The translations under genes were made by a program, and so were the position numbers. This document shows positions 49,397 through 58,305 of a stretch of 64,000 nt of DNA, one piece after another (positions within the stretch are counted from its first letter, which is position 1; every line of letters starts with the position of its first letter). The notes below the pieces were generated by a model. The model was not told the DNA's origin. It saw nothing but the letters and a program-made list of their open reading frames with translations, and ran no database searches. Source of the stretch: Symsagittifera roscoffensis (taxonomy: Eukaryota > Xenacoelomorpha > Acoela > Convolutidae); NCBI RefSeq assembly GCF_963678635.1, contig NC_087063.1, forward strand, positions 22,080,701 through 22,144,700, read 5' to 3'.

Positions 49397-49804
49397 ATGA
49401 TTTCAACTTTCGATTTAAAACTCATTCATGAAATTTTTATAGACTTAAAATCACAATATCCAGACAAATCAGTCAGATTTCAGTATTTTTTAGCCACTTG
49501 TTTGTATTTGGATGCTGATATTAATTTGGATTTTGTTTTGAAAAACAGACCATATGGTGGTTTAATTGGAATAGACAATTCGTCGCTCGACAAACACTTG
49601 AAACATTTCAAATTTCTTAGAATACATGCTATATTGCATGACGCAGCGGGATATTTGCAAGAAAAAAATCATACCGGTCCTGGGTACACATATGTTTTGC
49701 CTTGTCCAATAAAAAACTGTTACCTGGGTCACGTGACAGGTATTGCGTTTTGCTTATTTCTTAAAGCATTCAAACCAAAGTTATTTCGTTTGTTGGAATG
49801 TTGA
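49397..49804 (+). CDS. Polinton protein of unknown function, possibly N-terminal part of the next frame
   Basis: ATG at 49397, 135 codons. Globular and helical, with CPIKNC and GHVTGIAFCLFL near the C-terminus. It ends at TGA (49802-49804). The following gene is in the same frame and starts 9 nt later. Because other genes of this element carry in-frame nonsense codons, this TGA may split one longer protein made of this part and the DxE exonuclease-like part. I cannot decide between one gene and two. Confidence 0.5.
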   Translation: MISTFDLKLIHEIFIDLKSQYPDKSVRFQYFLATCLYLDADINLDFVLKNRPYGGLIGIDNSSLDKHLKHFKFLRIHAILHDAAGYLQEKNHTGPGYTYVLPCPIKNCYLGHVTGIAFCLFLKAFKPKLFRLLEC

Positions 49805-49813
49805 GTGAAAGTC

Positions 49814-50400
49814 ATGTTAACCCAAAGAAAGAAAACTAAAAAATTGTTTTTCAACCATCTCATTATTTTAGATATTGAGGGATTTAAAGGTGGCAAGAAA
49901 CCTTTGATCATAAAGGAACTTTCCGTTTGCTCTGCTAATACAATTGATACAATTCATTTTCTGCCACCAATCCAATTCAACAATTTATCAAAAGAAGAGA
50001 AAAAAGCGTACAATTGGGTATCTAAATTTCTACACGGGCTTCGTTGGGACGAAGGTGAATACCCTTACTCATTCTTGGATCAAATTTTTGACAGCATTCG
50101 TTTGAGGAACCCAAATTCCCATTTTTTGCTAAAGGTACACAAAAATCTGTTTTATTAGCTGAATACTTGAAATTACCCGTGACAAATTTGGAAGATTTTG
50201 GCTGCCCAAAGATTGAACAGTTATTGGGTCAAGAAAAACCTATTTGCAAACGACATTCTCATTTGCTTCCCTCACATCAATTATTAAAGCATTGTACCCG
50301 TAGAAAATCCATAGTTTTTTTCGATTGGTTACAAAATGAACTGTCCAATGATGCAAACAACCTTATCTCCAAATTTGGTGGTTTACGCTTCAATGACTAA
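49814..50400 (+). pseudogene. DxE exonuclease-like Polinton protein, frameshifted
   Basis: ATG at 49814. An early motif LIILDIEGF has the hydrophobic-D-x-E pattern of DEDD 3'-5' exonucleases. Later segments include LHGLRWDEGEYPYSFLDQIF, then DFGCPKIEQL and a His/Cys-containing part (CKRHSHLLPSHQLLKHC) before FDWLQNE. The first frame runs off at 50158 and the protein continues in another frame to 50400. The register change is at the T run near 50132-50137 (six T), where one T too few explains the break. I recall similar proteins from invertebrate Polintons but cannot name a family. Nuclease function is inferred from the DxE motif only. Confidence 0.5.
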
Positions 50401-50680
50401 TCAGAGTCCTGAAAACAATTTAACACCAAGAATTAAAGTTACTCTTACGCGGACAGGCATATTAGATTGTCGAGGAAAACCTCTCCTGCAAAAACTCGAA
50501 CAAATTACACTGAACGATATCGAAATCGACAATTTACGGAAATTTTTTACAGTTCTTGACTACTTTCACCTGTACAATGTCCAGACTCCAGGAATTTCGC
50601 CAGTCAATTCCGTTGTTCAATCTCAACCTGGAAGGGCTGCAACCTCAGCTGGGAGAGAGAAGACAAATCCATTTGAATGA
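50393..50680 (+). CDS. Small Polinton ORF, 95 aa, unknown
   Basis: The ATG at 50393 overlaps the stop of the preceding gene by 8 nt (ATGACTAA). The protein has a basic N-terminal half (PRIKVTLTRTGILDCRGKP) and a helical middle. No domain is recognised. The last third overlaps the start of the next ORF in another frame, so this frame may be shorter in function than it appears. Confidence 0.4.
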   Translation: MTNQSPENNLTPRIKVTLTRTGILDCRGKPLLQKLEQITLNDIEIDNLRKFFTVLDYFHLYNVQTPGISPVNSVVQSQPGRAATSAGREKTNPFE

Positions 50681-50876
50681 CCATCAGCTTCCAGCTGAAC
50701 TGAAAGAATTAGTCAAAACTGATAACATTGAGGAAATACATTTAGTTCAAGCCACTATCAGAGTTGCTGGCCATTTTGTTGTAAAGTTCAAATCTAATTG
50801 TAACCATGACAAATTCACAAAATATGAGTTTTTCTTCATTGAACGAGGAGTTGATTTGCCTGTTGAACCGAAATGA
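50577..50876 (+). CDS. Small Polinton protein, 99 aa, paralogue of the 50975 gene
   Basis: ATG at 50577, stop at 50876. Residues about 33-70 (IHLNDHQLPAELKELVKTDN...) align with the neighbouring protein encoded at 50975-51271 (VSLTGENLPKELLDEISTGN...), sharing the LPxEL core, the T/N spacing and a following basic strand with KxNxN. The two genes are tandem paralogues. Function is unknown. Confidence 0.5.
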   Translation: MSRLQEFRQSIPLFNLNLEGLQPQLGERRQIHLNDHQLPAELKELVKTDNIEEIHLVQATIRVAGHFVVKFKSNCNHDKFTKYEFFFIERGVDLPVEPK

Positions 50877-50974
50877 CGAATCACATACATATACCAAGTG
50901 TTGTGACTCATAATAAATATATTTATTGATTGTCTTCATTTTCTTTTGATCTTGTGTGATTACTAGTTGCTAAC

Positions 50975-51271
50975 ATGTCGTGTTTGAAAATTCAAAATTT
51001 CAAAAAAATATTTTTGCCAAAAGAAAACACACAAAATGTGAGTTTAACAGGTGAGAATTTACCAAAAGAGTTATTAGACGAAATCAGTACCGGAAACGTA
51101 GAAAAAATTGTTCGGATACTTCTGACAGACAAAAACATAGCAAGATATATAATAAAATACAAACCAAACGGCAATAGATCAGAGAGAAAAAAGGGCGACT
51201 GGTATGGAGTTGTAACTATCAACCTTGATACAAATAAGCAAAAAAAGTCTTCCAGTAAACATGGAAATTGA
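50975..51271 (+). CDS. Small Polinton protein, 98 aa, paralogue of the 50577 gene
   Basis: ATG at 50975. The core VSLTGENLPKELLDEISTGN is followed by a basic strand (YIIKYKPNGNRSERKK) and a Ser/Lys-rich tail. It is related to the upstream 99-aa protein. Its stop overlaps the ATG of the membrane protein gene by 11 nt (51261-51271). Unknown function. Confidence 0.5.
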   Translation: MSCLKIQNFKKIFLPKENTQNVSLTGENLPKELLDEISTGNVEKIVRILLTDKNIARYIIKYKPNGNRSERKKGDWYGVVTINLDTNKQKKSSSKHGN

Positions 51272-51551
51272 AGAAACCACCACTGTTGAGAACAATGATT
51301 GCGACTTTGTAGACATTGGTGGTGCCGAACAGTCTTTATCTCACGAAAACAGATCTTGGAAATTTTGTAATTCTGTTTCTCTTCCGTCTGCAGAAGTTGT
51401 CTTTTTCACACAAGTCTGTTTCATTTTCATTTTGCTCTCTTTATCTATTTCAAAATTGTCTTTTTACAATCTTAGTTGTGACGAGACTGCCATTTGGCTT
51501 TCAATACTATCCAGTACAGTTGGTTACATGTTACCCAATCCCAAGTTATAA
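51261..51551 (+). CDS. Polinton two-helix membrane protein
   Basis: ATG at 51261, 96 aa. An acidic N-terminus is followed by SLPSAEVVFFTQVCFIFILL, a hydrophobic helix beginning with the LPxxEVVFF signature I know from small Polinton/adintovirus membrane proteins. It ends with WLSILSSTVGYMLPNPKL, matching the family's conserved C-terminal GYLLPNP element. It probably inserts in a membrane or virion; the role is unknown. It sits 2 nt before the ATPase ATG, so the two are likely co-expressed. Confidence 0.7.
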   Translation: MEIEETTTVENNDCDFVDIGGAEQSLSHENRSWKFCNSVSLPSAEVVFFTQVCFIFILLSLSISKLSFYNLSCDETAIWLSILSSTVGYMLPNPKL

Positions 51552-51553
51552 TA

Positions 51554-52247
51554 ATGAATAAGATCATTTCAACAAAAGATTGTCTGTTTATGTCCGTTTC
51601 AGGTCCCTCGGGATCTGGCAAAACTGATTTAATTTTTCAAATGTTTCTCAAAGGTACATTCTATCCATCATATAACAAGATATTTTGTTTTTATCTTCAC
51701 GATCAACCCAAATACCGTTCCTTTGTTTCTCACAACAAATTTGATATTGAATTTATAAAATTGTCCAGCTTTGAAATTGTTAATAACTTACGGGATTGTA
51801 TGATTGTCTTTGATGATACCTGTGAAGAAATTTTTAATGAAAAAGATTTTTTTTAAATTAGCTACAGCAGGCCAACATAAAAATGTTCATGTTATTTATG
51901 TCAAGCACAATTTATTTCAGCAAAGTAAGCAATCGCGTACAATAGATTTGAATACAACTCACTTAATTTTGTTCAAATCACTTCGAGACATTCAACAAAT
52001 TGATTATTTAGGCAGACAGTTGAATAATGCAAAATTCCTCCGTCATGCGTATCAGTTGGCAACGAAAGAAGATTTCGGTCATCTGTTGATAGACTTGGAT
52101 CCCAAAACTTCAGAATGTCTTCGTTATTCGTCAAACATAGTTCCACCATCACCAACCATTTTCTATTTACCATCCTCAAAAGCAGTTATCACATCTCTTG
52201 AAAATGAAAGAGAAAGAATTATGTATATTGAAGCAAATGCTCAATAG
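51554..52247 (+). pseudogene. Polinton genome-packaging ATPase (A32/FtsK-like), frameshifted
   Basis: ATG at 51554. Walker A is GPSGSGKT (about residue 17). Walker B is MIVFDDTCEE (about 85-94). These are followed by ATAGQHKNVHVIYVKHNLFQQ, the sensor-type motif with conserved Gln/Asn seen in A32-type packaging ATPases, then DLNTTHLILFKSLRD. The first frame stops at 51856 because a T run reading GA-T8-A (51846-51853) has one T too many for the frame. The rest is open to 52247. The ATPase pumps DNA into the capsid in this lineage. The end overlaps the next ATG by 11 nt. Confidence 0.88.
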
Positions 52248-52494
52248 TCGCCATTGTAGATCAAATTTGACAGGAGCTGATTCAAAATTTATTAGATTTC
52301 TTTGCGATTGTTTTGTGAATGTTTTTCTGGGACTTGTTCCATCTAACAAAAGTTTCATCGAGAGTAAGAAAATACCATTTGGAAAAATTGTTGACCCTAA
52401 GTTTAGTATCCGAGAAAAACGAAAAGTTTTGGCAAACAATATTTCACTGGTTAAATCAATCGGAGAATCGTGTTACATTTACCTGAAAAACTAG
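52237..52494 (+). CDS. Small Polinton protein with KxSIREKRKVL motif, 85 aa
   Basis: The ATG at 52237 lies within the ATPase end (11-nt overlap ATGCTCAATAG). The protein is helical with a hydrophobic stretch (FIRFLCDCFVNVFLGLVP) and a basic segment (FSIREKRKVLANN) like the conserved small basic/hydrophobic proteins that accompany capsid genes in Polintons. The role is unknown. Confidence 0.55.
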   Translation: MLNSRHCRSNLTGADSKFIRFLCDCFVNVFLGLVPSNKSFIESKKIPFGKIVDPKFSIREKRKVLANNISLVKSIGESCYIYLKN

Positions 52495-52504
52495 AACCTC
52501 AGGC

Positions 52505-53440
52505 ATGTATGCTGAAGAATTCATCCTCATTCCTCGAAAAACATATGCTCCAGATGAAAAAACTGCACCTCAATCTCAAATCCTTCATAATCCATTGATT
52601 AACGACAAATCATCTCAACTCAATTACATACAACGATTTCGAGAACGAAATATCAGCCGTGAATCTTCACCACCATTAAACCCAACATCTCCTATTCCTT
52701 TAACCCCTAATAATGTAGTATCAAATCTTCGAAAAAGAAATTTATCTGCACTTACTAATTTCAGTGATGATGGTGATGATGAAGCCGAAAAAAATTTTGA
52801 ATCATACAATTCACTGCAGCAGACAAGCTCAAAGAGAACAGAAAAAAATGATGAAAAAAGTAATGGAAAAACCGCTGAAGTGTTTCGAAAGGTTATGGAA
52901 TCCATTCAAGAGCTATTGGAAGCTAATAAATTGGAAAGGGCAAACATCGTGCTAAAGCAGTTAATCAAAATTGAATCCTTGACTTTAGACGTTGACGGAT
53001 ATGTTTTAATTCAAGGAAAACCAACACTAGTTAAAATTGAATCCTTTTTGTACGATACACAGGAAAACACAAAAAAACTTGAGGGTGTTTTTTATCCACA
53101 AATTTTGAAAGAACTGAATCTTGATCCTAGCTTATTGTCCAACACTTATGCCAAACAGATTCTCCGCTCGCTTAAGAGCGAAGCAGCTAAGCCCTCAACT
53201 TCTTCCTCCTTCGTCTCCGACGACAACCCGACAACTGAGTACTCGAAGAGATCAAAACCCTCCTCTTCGAAGACTCGATCGACAACTCTCAAACCCAAAA
53301 CCAAGCAATCCGACAAAAGAAAAACCCAGAAAAAAGAATTTTTCCCCACCACCAACGACGACGATGATAAAAACTATGAAAGCAGTAAAGAATCGTTTGG
53401 GACGACGTCAGCAAAAGAATGGAATTCCTACTATCAGTGA
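52505..53440 (+). CDS. Conserved Polinton structural-region protein, 311 aa
   Basis: ATG at 52505. The N-terminus is MYAEEFILIPRKTY, a pattern I associate with a widespread Polinton ORF. A charged low-complexity region follows, then a helical segment (VFRKVMESIQELLEANKLER) and a compact part around VDGYVLIQGKPTLVKIESFL. The C-terminus is Ser/Lys-rich. The VxIxGKP(x)nL part resembles a domain repeated across Polinton proteins of unknown role. Its last 77 nt overlap the integrase start in another frame. It may be a virion or DNA-binding protein; this is inference. Confidence 0.55.
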   Translation: MYAEEFILIPRKTYAPDEKTAPQSQILHNPLINDKSSQLNYIQRFRERNISRESSPPLNPTSPIPLTPNNVVSNLRKRNLSALTNFSDDGDDEAEKNFESYNSLQQTSSKRTEKNDEKSNGKTAEVFRKVMESIQELLEANKLERANIVLKQLIKIESLTLDVDGYVLIQGKPTLVKIESFLYDTQENTKKLEGVFYPQILKELNLDPSLLSNTYAKQILRSLKSEAAKPSTSSSFVSDDNPTTEYSKRSKPSSSKTRSTTLKPKTKQSDKRKTQKKEFFPTTNDDDDKNYESSKESFGTTSAKEWNSYYQ

Positions 53441-54371
53441 AGAAAAGAAACTCAAATTACTCTACACGAAAGGTCCAGCTGCATTTGGTAGCGTTAAAAA
53501 TTTAACAAATGCTAGTCAACTCTCACCAAAAAAACTTAAAAAGTTTCTGAGATCTCAATCATCACATACAAAGTATGGATTGTTTCGTAAAACATATCCT
53601 CGGCTAAAAGTGATTGTTAACGATATCAACGAAATTTGGTCTCTTGACTTGGCTTGTGTTGATAAATTGGCTAATTATAACCGATAGGTACGATATTTGT
53701 TAGTTACTGTCGATTGTCTCTCTCGCTACTTACGAGTGGAACCCCTGAAGACCAAATATGCTAAGGAAACAACCGAAGCTTTCAAAAAAATGATCAAAAC
53801 AAAACAACCAAAAAAAGTTTGAGTTGACAAAGGCACCGAGTTTAAAGGAGAGTTCGAAAAGTTATGTACTAAACGAGAAATCATCAAATACAATACTCAC
53901 AGTGAAAAAAAATCAGCGTTTGCCGAAAGAAACATTCGATCGCTGAAAAGTATTATGTACAAATACTTGGAGTTTGAATGGACTTACAGTTATATTGAAA
54001 AATTACAAAGTTTTGTTCAAACGATTAACTCACGCGTTAATAGAGTAACAAAATTGGCTCCAAACAAGGTCAAAAGAAAACATGTACCTGCTTCAGTTTC
54101 ATTAATTGCAAACAGTTCATCGAAGTTGGTACAGAAACCAAAATTTCATGTTGGTGACTATGTGCGAATAGCGAAGACTGACTTACCTTTTAGAAAAGGT
54201 TACAAGCAGATTTTTACAGACGACGTTTTTGAAATAGTTGCCATTCCTACTGTAAACCCTCCAACATACAGTCTCATTGATGCGGAAAAGGAAGAAATCA
54301 GCGGAAAATTTTATGAAAAAGAACTTAGTTTAATTGGAAACAAAGCTGATTATAACGAAAATGGGCAGTGA
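53364..54371 (+). pseudogene. int: Polinton integrase with two nonsense codons
   Basis: ATG at 53364 (or 53376). A helical N-terminal domain has the segment PAAFGSVKNL. The catalytic core reads IWSLDLACVDKLANYN (first D), then VDKGTEF (second D) and FAERNIRSLK (E), the retroviral-type DDE triad. A C-terminal SH3/chromodomain-like part contains FHVGDYVRIAK and VFEIV. The frame is interrupted by TAG at 53685-53687 and TGA at 53820-53822 without any frameshift, so the enzyme is inactive in this copy unless stops are read through. The start overlaps the 311-aa ORF and the end overlaps the next ATG by 11 nt. Confidence 0.9.
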
Positions 54372-55230
54372 TGAGTTTACTGTACATTTGATTTCAACAG
54401 CATCAATGGATTATTTCCCAGACAACACTTTGGCCAGTTTTAGAAATTTTTGTAAAGAAGAGATAGCTTTAGACGGAGATTGGAGAGTTGCTCTCTCAGA
54501 AATAATTTTCCCCACAAAATTAAACAATGTTACTGATGAGGAATTTACGTACTTCAGAGCATCCGAAGTAGTAGCCAGTAAATCCAACGCTGGCAATCGG
54601 AATACAATTTCCAGACCCTACTATGGCGAAAAAGTTTTTATCAAATCAGGAGAGTACACTTTTATAGAACAATTGATTAATGAGATAAAAACAAAACTCA
54701 AAGACAAAATTCATTTTGATGCGAGTCCTCAAGAAATCACGAATAGCATGAGCATTTGGATGAATGCAAATGAAGGAATCTCATTCCCAAGTCCCCAAAT
54801 ACCCAGTCTGTTAGGATACAATGCAAAGCTTGATGAGAACGGTGAATATCACATAGGTTACAAAATGATACCCTCCTTCGATGCATCTTATGAGGGAAAC
54901 GAACTTTACGAATCTCATTTCCCATATGACTAATCAAGTGGGACAAGTCTAATTTTTGTCTATATTGACAATATTCAATACCAAACTGTTGGTGATGCAA
55001 AGGCCCCATTGTTACGCGTCATTGATTCAAATAGACGCATCAAAAACGGCAGTGCCTGCAGCATTGAACCTAATCATCGAAAAAACTTCACTAATTTAGA
55101 CTACAAAAAATTATTCACTTCATCTGTACAATCAATATCGGTACAGTTGCGCACAGAAACTGGAAGACTAGTGCCCTTTGCAGGAACTGGTAAAGTTGTG
55201 TTGACTCTAAAATTCAAGCGCTTTGATTGA
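54361..55230 (+). pseudogene. Polinton minor capsid (penton-like) candidate with nonsense codon
   Basis: ATG at 54361. The N-terminus, FTVHLISTASMDYFPDNTLA followed by LDGDWRVALSEIIFP, is a signature of a highly conserved Polinton protein. The C-terminal part has LIFVYIDNIQYQTVGDAKAP and LVPFAGTGKVVLTLKF, both typical of the same family. An in-frame TAA at 54931-54933 divides the two halves; no frameshift is needed. I believe this family is the single-jelly-roll minor capsid protein, but assignment of the name is less sure than membership in the conserved Polinton protein. It lies between integrase and the basic protein. Confidence 0.65.
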
Positions 55231-55236
55231 AAACCA

Positions 55237-55659
55237 ATGGAACAATATTATGCAAAGCAAGCTTCACTTCCTCATTTCTCTGGACACTACCGACAACGCG
55301 GCAGTGGATTTGGCGCTTTGGCTGCTGGTATTGGTCGTGTTGCTATACCGTTTGCACGACGGGTTATTCTACCGGCTGCGAAAAAACTGGGCAGAGAACT
55401 TTTGATGAGTGCAGCGCCAGAACTAATTGATGTCGCTATGAAAAAGAAGTCTCCTAAACAAGCATTGAAAAACACTGTCACAAAAACTGCAAGAAAACAA
55501 CTCGGTGGTGGTAGACGTCGTCGTCGAAAGACACCAATGAATGGATTACGAAGAAGAAGGTCAGTAGGGGCTCGAAAAAGAAAAACAACCATTCGAAGAA
55601 AAACCAGACCAGTGAGAAGTCGAGCAGATTTTTTCTCAAACATAAAAAATGATCGCTAA
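55237..55659 (+). CDS. Basic Polinton core/PVI-like protein, 140 aa
   Basis: Intact ORF. The N-terminus has a Gly-rich, amphipathic segment (GSGFGALAAGIGRVAIPFAR) followed by a helix. The C-terminal half is extremely Arg/Lys-rich (GGGRRRRRKTP, RKRKTTIRRKTRP). The layout resembles adenovirus pVI/core-type proteins and the basic proteins preceding the capsid gene in Polintons and adintoviruses. It may bind DNA or act on membranes during entry; both are inferences. The end overlaps the capsid ATG by 11 nt (ATGATCGCTAA). Confidence 0.65.
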   Translation: MEQYYAKQASLPHFSGHYRQRGSGFGALAAGIGRVAIPFARRVILPAAKKLGRELLMSAAPELIDVAMKKKSPKQALKNTVTKTARKQLGGGRRRRRKTPMNGLRRRRSVGARKRKTTIRRKTRPVRSRADFFSNIKNDR

Positions 55660-56957
55660 TTTGTTACCCAATGAAGCTATCCATAGCTCTCTGGATTTGT
55701 TTGAAAAACAAATTCTTTTGATTACTTTTGAAAACGCTTTTGATCAAAAAATTGGACCTGTCTATTCACCTAATGGACCAATGCTTGAATTTGAAATCAC
55801 CGGTGACCGTAATAATTTTGTTGACCTGCAAAAAATTTATTTGGAAATAAGATGCAAAGTAACGCAATCAAATGGAGCTGATCTGCGATACGACAACACT
55901 GATCCTACTGTGTCTGATTCACCGTTCCTCGTAAACAACTCCCTGTATTCCCTTTTCTCTGACTGTACCCTCTCTGCTAATGGACTCAAAATCTCAAATG
56001 CTAATAGTAATTTTGCGCATAAAAGCTTTATTGGAACAGAATTTTCTAACAGCAAAGGAGCCAAGGACTCATGGCTTAAGTGTCAGGGATATCGTTTTGA
56101 AAACAATCCCGCTGCAATAGATGCAGCTGATTTCACATCTCAACGAGAACTGGTCCGTGAATCGAGGGAAATTTGGTTCTATGGACCCGCTGGAGTTGAT
56201 TTTTTTTACATGTGACAAGCATTTGTTGAGCGGTGTTACCCTCAGACTTTCCTACAGACGTTCTCATGAAGACTTTCTCATCATATCTGAAGATGCTGCC
56301 AAGCATTACAAGCTGCAAATACTCGAAGTGAACCTATATGTTAGAAAAATGACTGTGACTGACCATGTGCTCTCTGCCATTGAATCAACTTTGCTCAAAA
56401 CTCCTGCGAACTACCCATATCAAGAAGAAATTACAAAAACATTTCTTGCAACAGCTGGTCAGCGCAGCTGGCAACAGGAAGATATTTTTGCTCGTGAACC
56501 GGTGAGACAAATTATCATAGCATTGAACACAAATAATGCATTTCTAGGAACAAACCGAACGAATCCTTTTCATTATCAAAAATTTGGATTGGAGCAAGTT
56601 ACTTTGAGACGAAATGGTTTACCAATAGCAAGTACACCAATCAGTACACAAGATCATAAACGTCTCTTCTTCAACACACTATCAGCGCTGGGTTTGTTGC
56701 ACTGCGGGCTGGGAATCACTCTGGATAACTACCAACAGCACTTTATTATGTGTTTTGATTTCACTAGCACACAGAAGGCAGCTCATGACTTCTTGCATCC
56801 AGAACTTACTAACTGCTCAGTTTCACTCGATCTTCAATTCTCAAACGCTTTGACAGCAAACGTGGAAATTTTTGTTTGGGGTATACGCTCATCCAATGTA
56901 TTTATTACCTCCGACCGCAAAGTTACAAAGAACGTCCTTCCCATTTCGACAGTCTGA
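55649..56957 (+). pseudogene. Polinton major capsid protein candidate, frameshifted
   Basis: ATG at 55649. The N-terminal half has MLEFEITGDRNNFVDLQKIY, then SLFSDCTLSANGLKIS and WLKCQGYRFENNP. The C-terminal half has TCDKHLLSGVTLRLSYRRS, LYVRKMTVTDHVLSAIE, TFLATAGQRSW, LGTNRTNPFHYQKF and HPELTNCSVSL. I recognise this as the conserved capsid-region protein of invertebrate Polintons; total length is about 435 aa. I take it as the double-jelly-roll major capsid protein, though it could be named differently. The frame breaks at a GA-T8-A run (56199-56209, T8 at 56200-56207 by my count), where one extra T shifts the register. It is followed 2 nt later by the protease ATG. Confidence 0.7.
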
Positions 56958-56959
56958 AA

Positions 56960-57406
56960 ATGGATGAAACCCAGTTGCAGGACCTAATTCAGAATTGTAA
57001 ACATCTGAAATATAAATTTTTTGGAGTATTTGCAGCCGACAATTTTCCACCTCACATCCCAAACAATATCTTTATGATTGTGAACACTTCAAAATCAGAT
57101 TCTCCGGGGACACATTGGATTATGATATGCAACAGAAGAAATGTTTTATACTTCGCTGATCCTCTCGGTCTTCCTCTTTGGCAGTACACCAATCTGTATA
57201 AACGATTGAACGAGAATTTTCATCAGGTGACTGAATTGATGACAAACTTTCCCATGCAAGACTCAAACTCTACCATGTGCGTTCCTTTTGGTATTTATAT
57301 TGCACATTTGATTTTTGATAAAAACTTTAATGGCGATGCTTCTGATTTTGTTTACATAACTGATCATGTTTTGAAACGTTTCCTAACTCACATGCTTACC
57401 CATTAA
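56960..57406 (+). CDS. Polinton cysteine protease (adenovirus protease family, C5-like)
   Basis: ATG at 56960, 148 aa, intact. GTHWIMI holds the catalytic His. ADPLGLPL follows like the acidic residue and FDPLG/FEPFG element of adenovirus protease. QDSNSTMCVPFGIYIAHLIF holds the oxyanion Gln and nucleophile Cys. The Cys is followed by Val, where Gly is more usual. In this lineage the enzyme cleaves capsid and core precursors during virion maturation. It is the last gene of the plus-strand series and starts 2 nt after the capsid stop. Confidence 0.88.
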   Translation: MDETQLQDLIQNCKHLKYKFFGVFAADNFPPHIPNNIFMIVNTSKSDSPGTHWIMICNRRNVLYFADPLGLPLWQYTNLYKRLNENFHQVTELMTNFPMQDSNSTMCVPFGIYIAHLIFDKNFNGDASDFVYITDHVLKRFLTHMLTH

Positions 57407-58305
57407 CTAACCATTTAATATAGTTGATTTATACATTTTACAATTTAATTTTGAACAATACATTCTTTTAGTAATTGAAATTTTACCCAATTGTTAACTG
57501 AATAGCAGTAATTCGAGAAGTTAAGCTTTTTATCAAAGTGAGAAAAAAAGTACAAAATCGATCTATGGGGGGATATCACCATACCAGCAACTGTTGCCTC
57601 CTTTCAGTACAATTTCCGGACGGGTTTCGAAACGCCGCCTTTCGGCTGAGAGTCGAGCGCCATGCGTTTTCCTCTACTCGGACCCCAAGAAATTTTGTTC
57701 CACTTCAATTTTATAGTAACAAGTTAGGTACAAGTCTTAGAAATGGTTGCAGCAAAATTAATGGGCACTTTTGGCTTTCATCAGTGTTCTCGTTTTTCAA
57801 GATCTTTAGCCACTTCAACCTTTTAGCTCTTTCAATCTTTCTATAAAATCAAAGCTTTTGTCATAGATTTCAGACGTTTTTTTAGTCTCCTGTAGACACG
57901 GAAAATGGAAATGTTGAAATTTTTAAGCCAATTTCATTATTTTAGAGTTTTCAGTGTTTCGTAATTTTTCCTTATTTTTTAGCTTCATTTGGCTTAAAGT
58001 AATTTTTCATTCTTATTTTTGTCAAATTGATTATTAATTTTTGCCTAAATAGAGGTGGCGGCCGCCGCACTTGACCAATTTTCCTTTCTTCGAGATTCAG
58101 CAATAAAACATGCATTTTTGAAGGAAATCGTTCACCGCAGCCAACAGTTAAGCTACGCTGCCAAAATCTTGTGCTTTCCTATATACCATATAGTTTGGTC
58201 GCATATAATAGGTATATAACGTCATTTTACATGTAAACAAACCAAAACCCCCAAACTTTAGAAGGGAAAACATGCACCGACCAAAACCTAATTCCATTCC
58301 CGTTT
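57407..58305. other. Right non-coding end of the Polinton
   Basis: No credible gene. A 102-codon plus-strand frame (57538-57846) has no recognisable domain. A GC-rich island, GGTGGCGGCCGCCGCAC, lies near 58053-58069. Confidence 0.45.

Noticed and set aside
49802-49804. Reassigned TGA codon in this genome
   Set aside because: TAG and TAA also interrupt Polinton genes, and the intact genes of both elements end at ordinary stops, including TGA for the envelope-like gene.
51846-51853. Programmed frameshifting at the T8 in the ATPase gene
   Set aside because: Attractive because the capsid gene has the same context, but two other genes break at T runs that are too short, and nonsense codons are common in this copy. 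Decay is simpler, so I list slippage only as an option to test.
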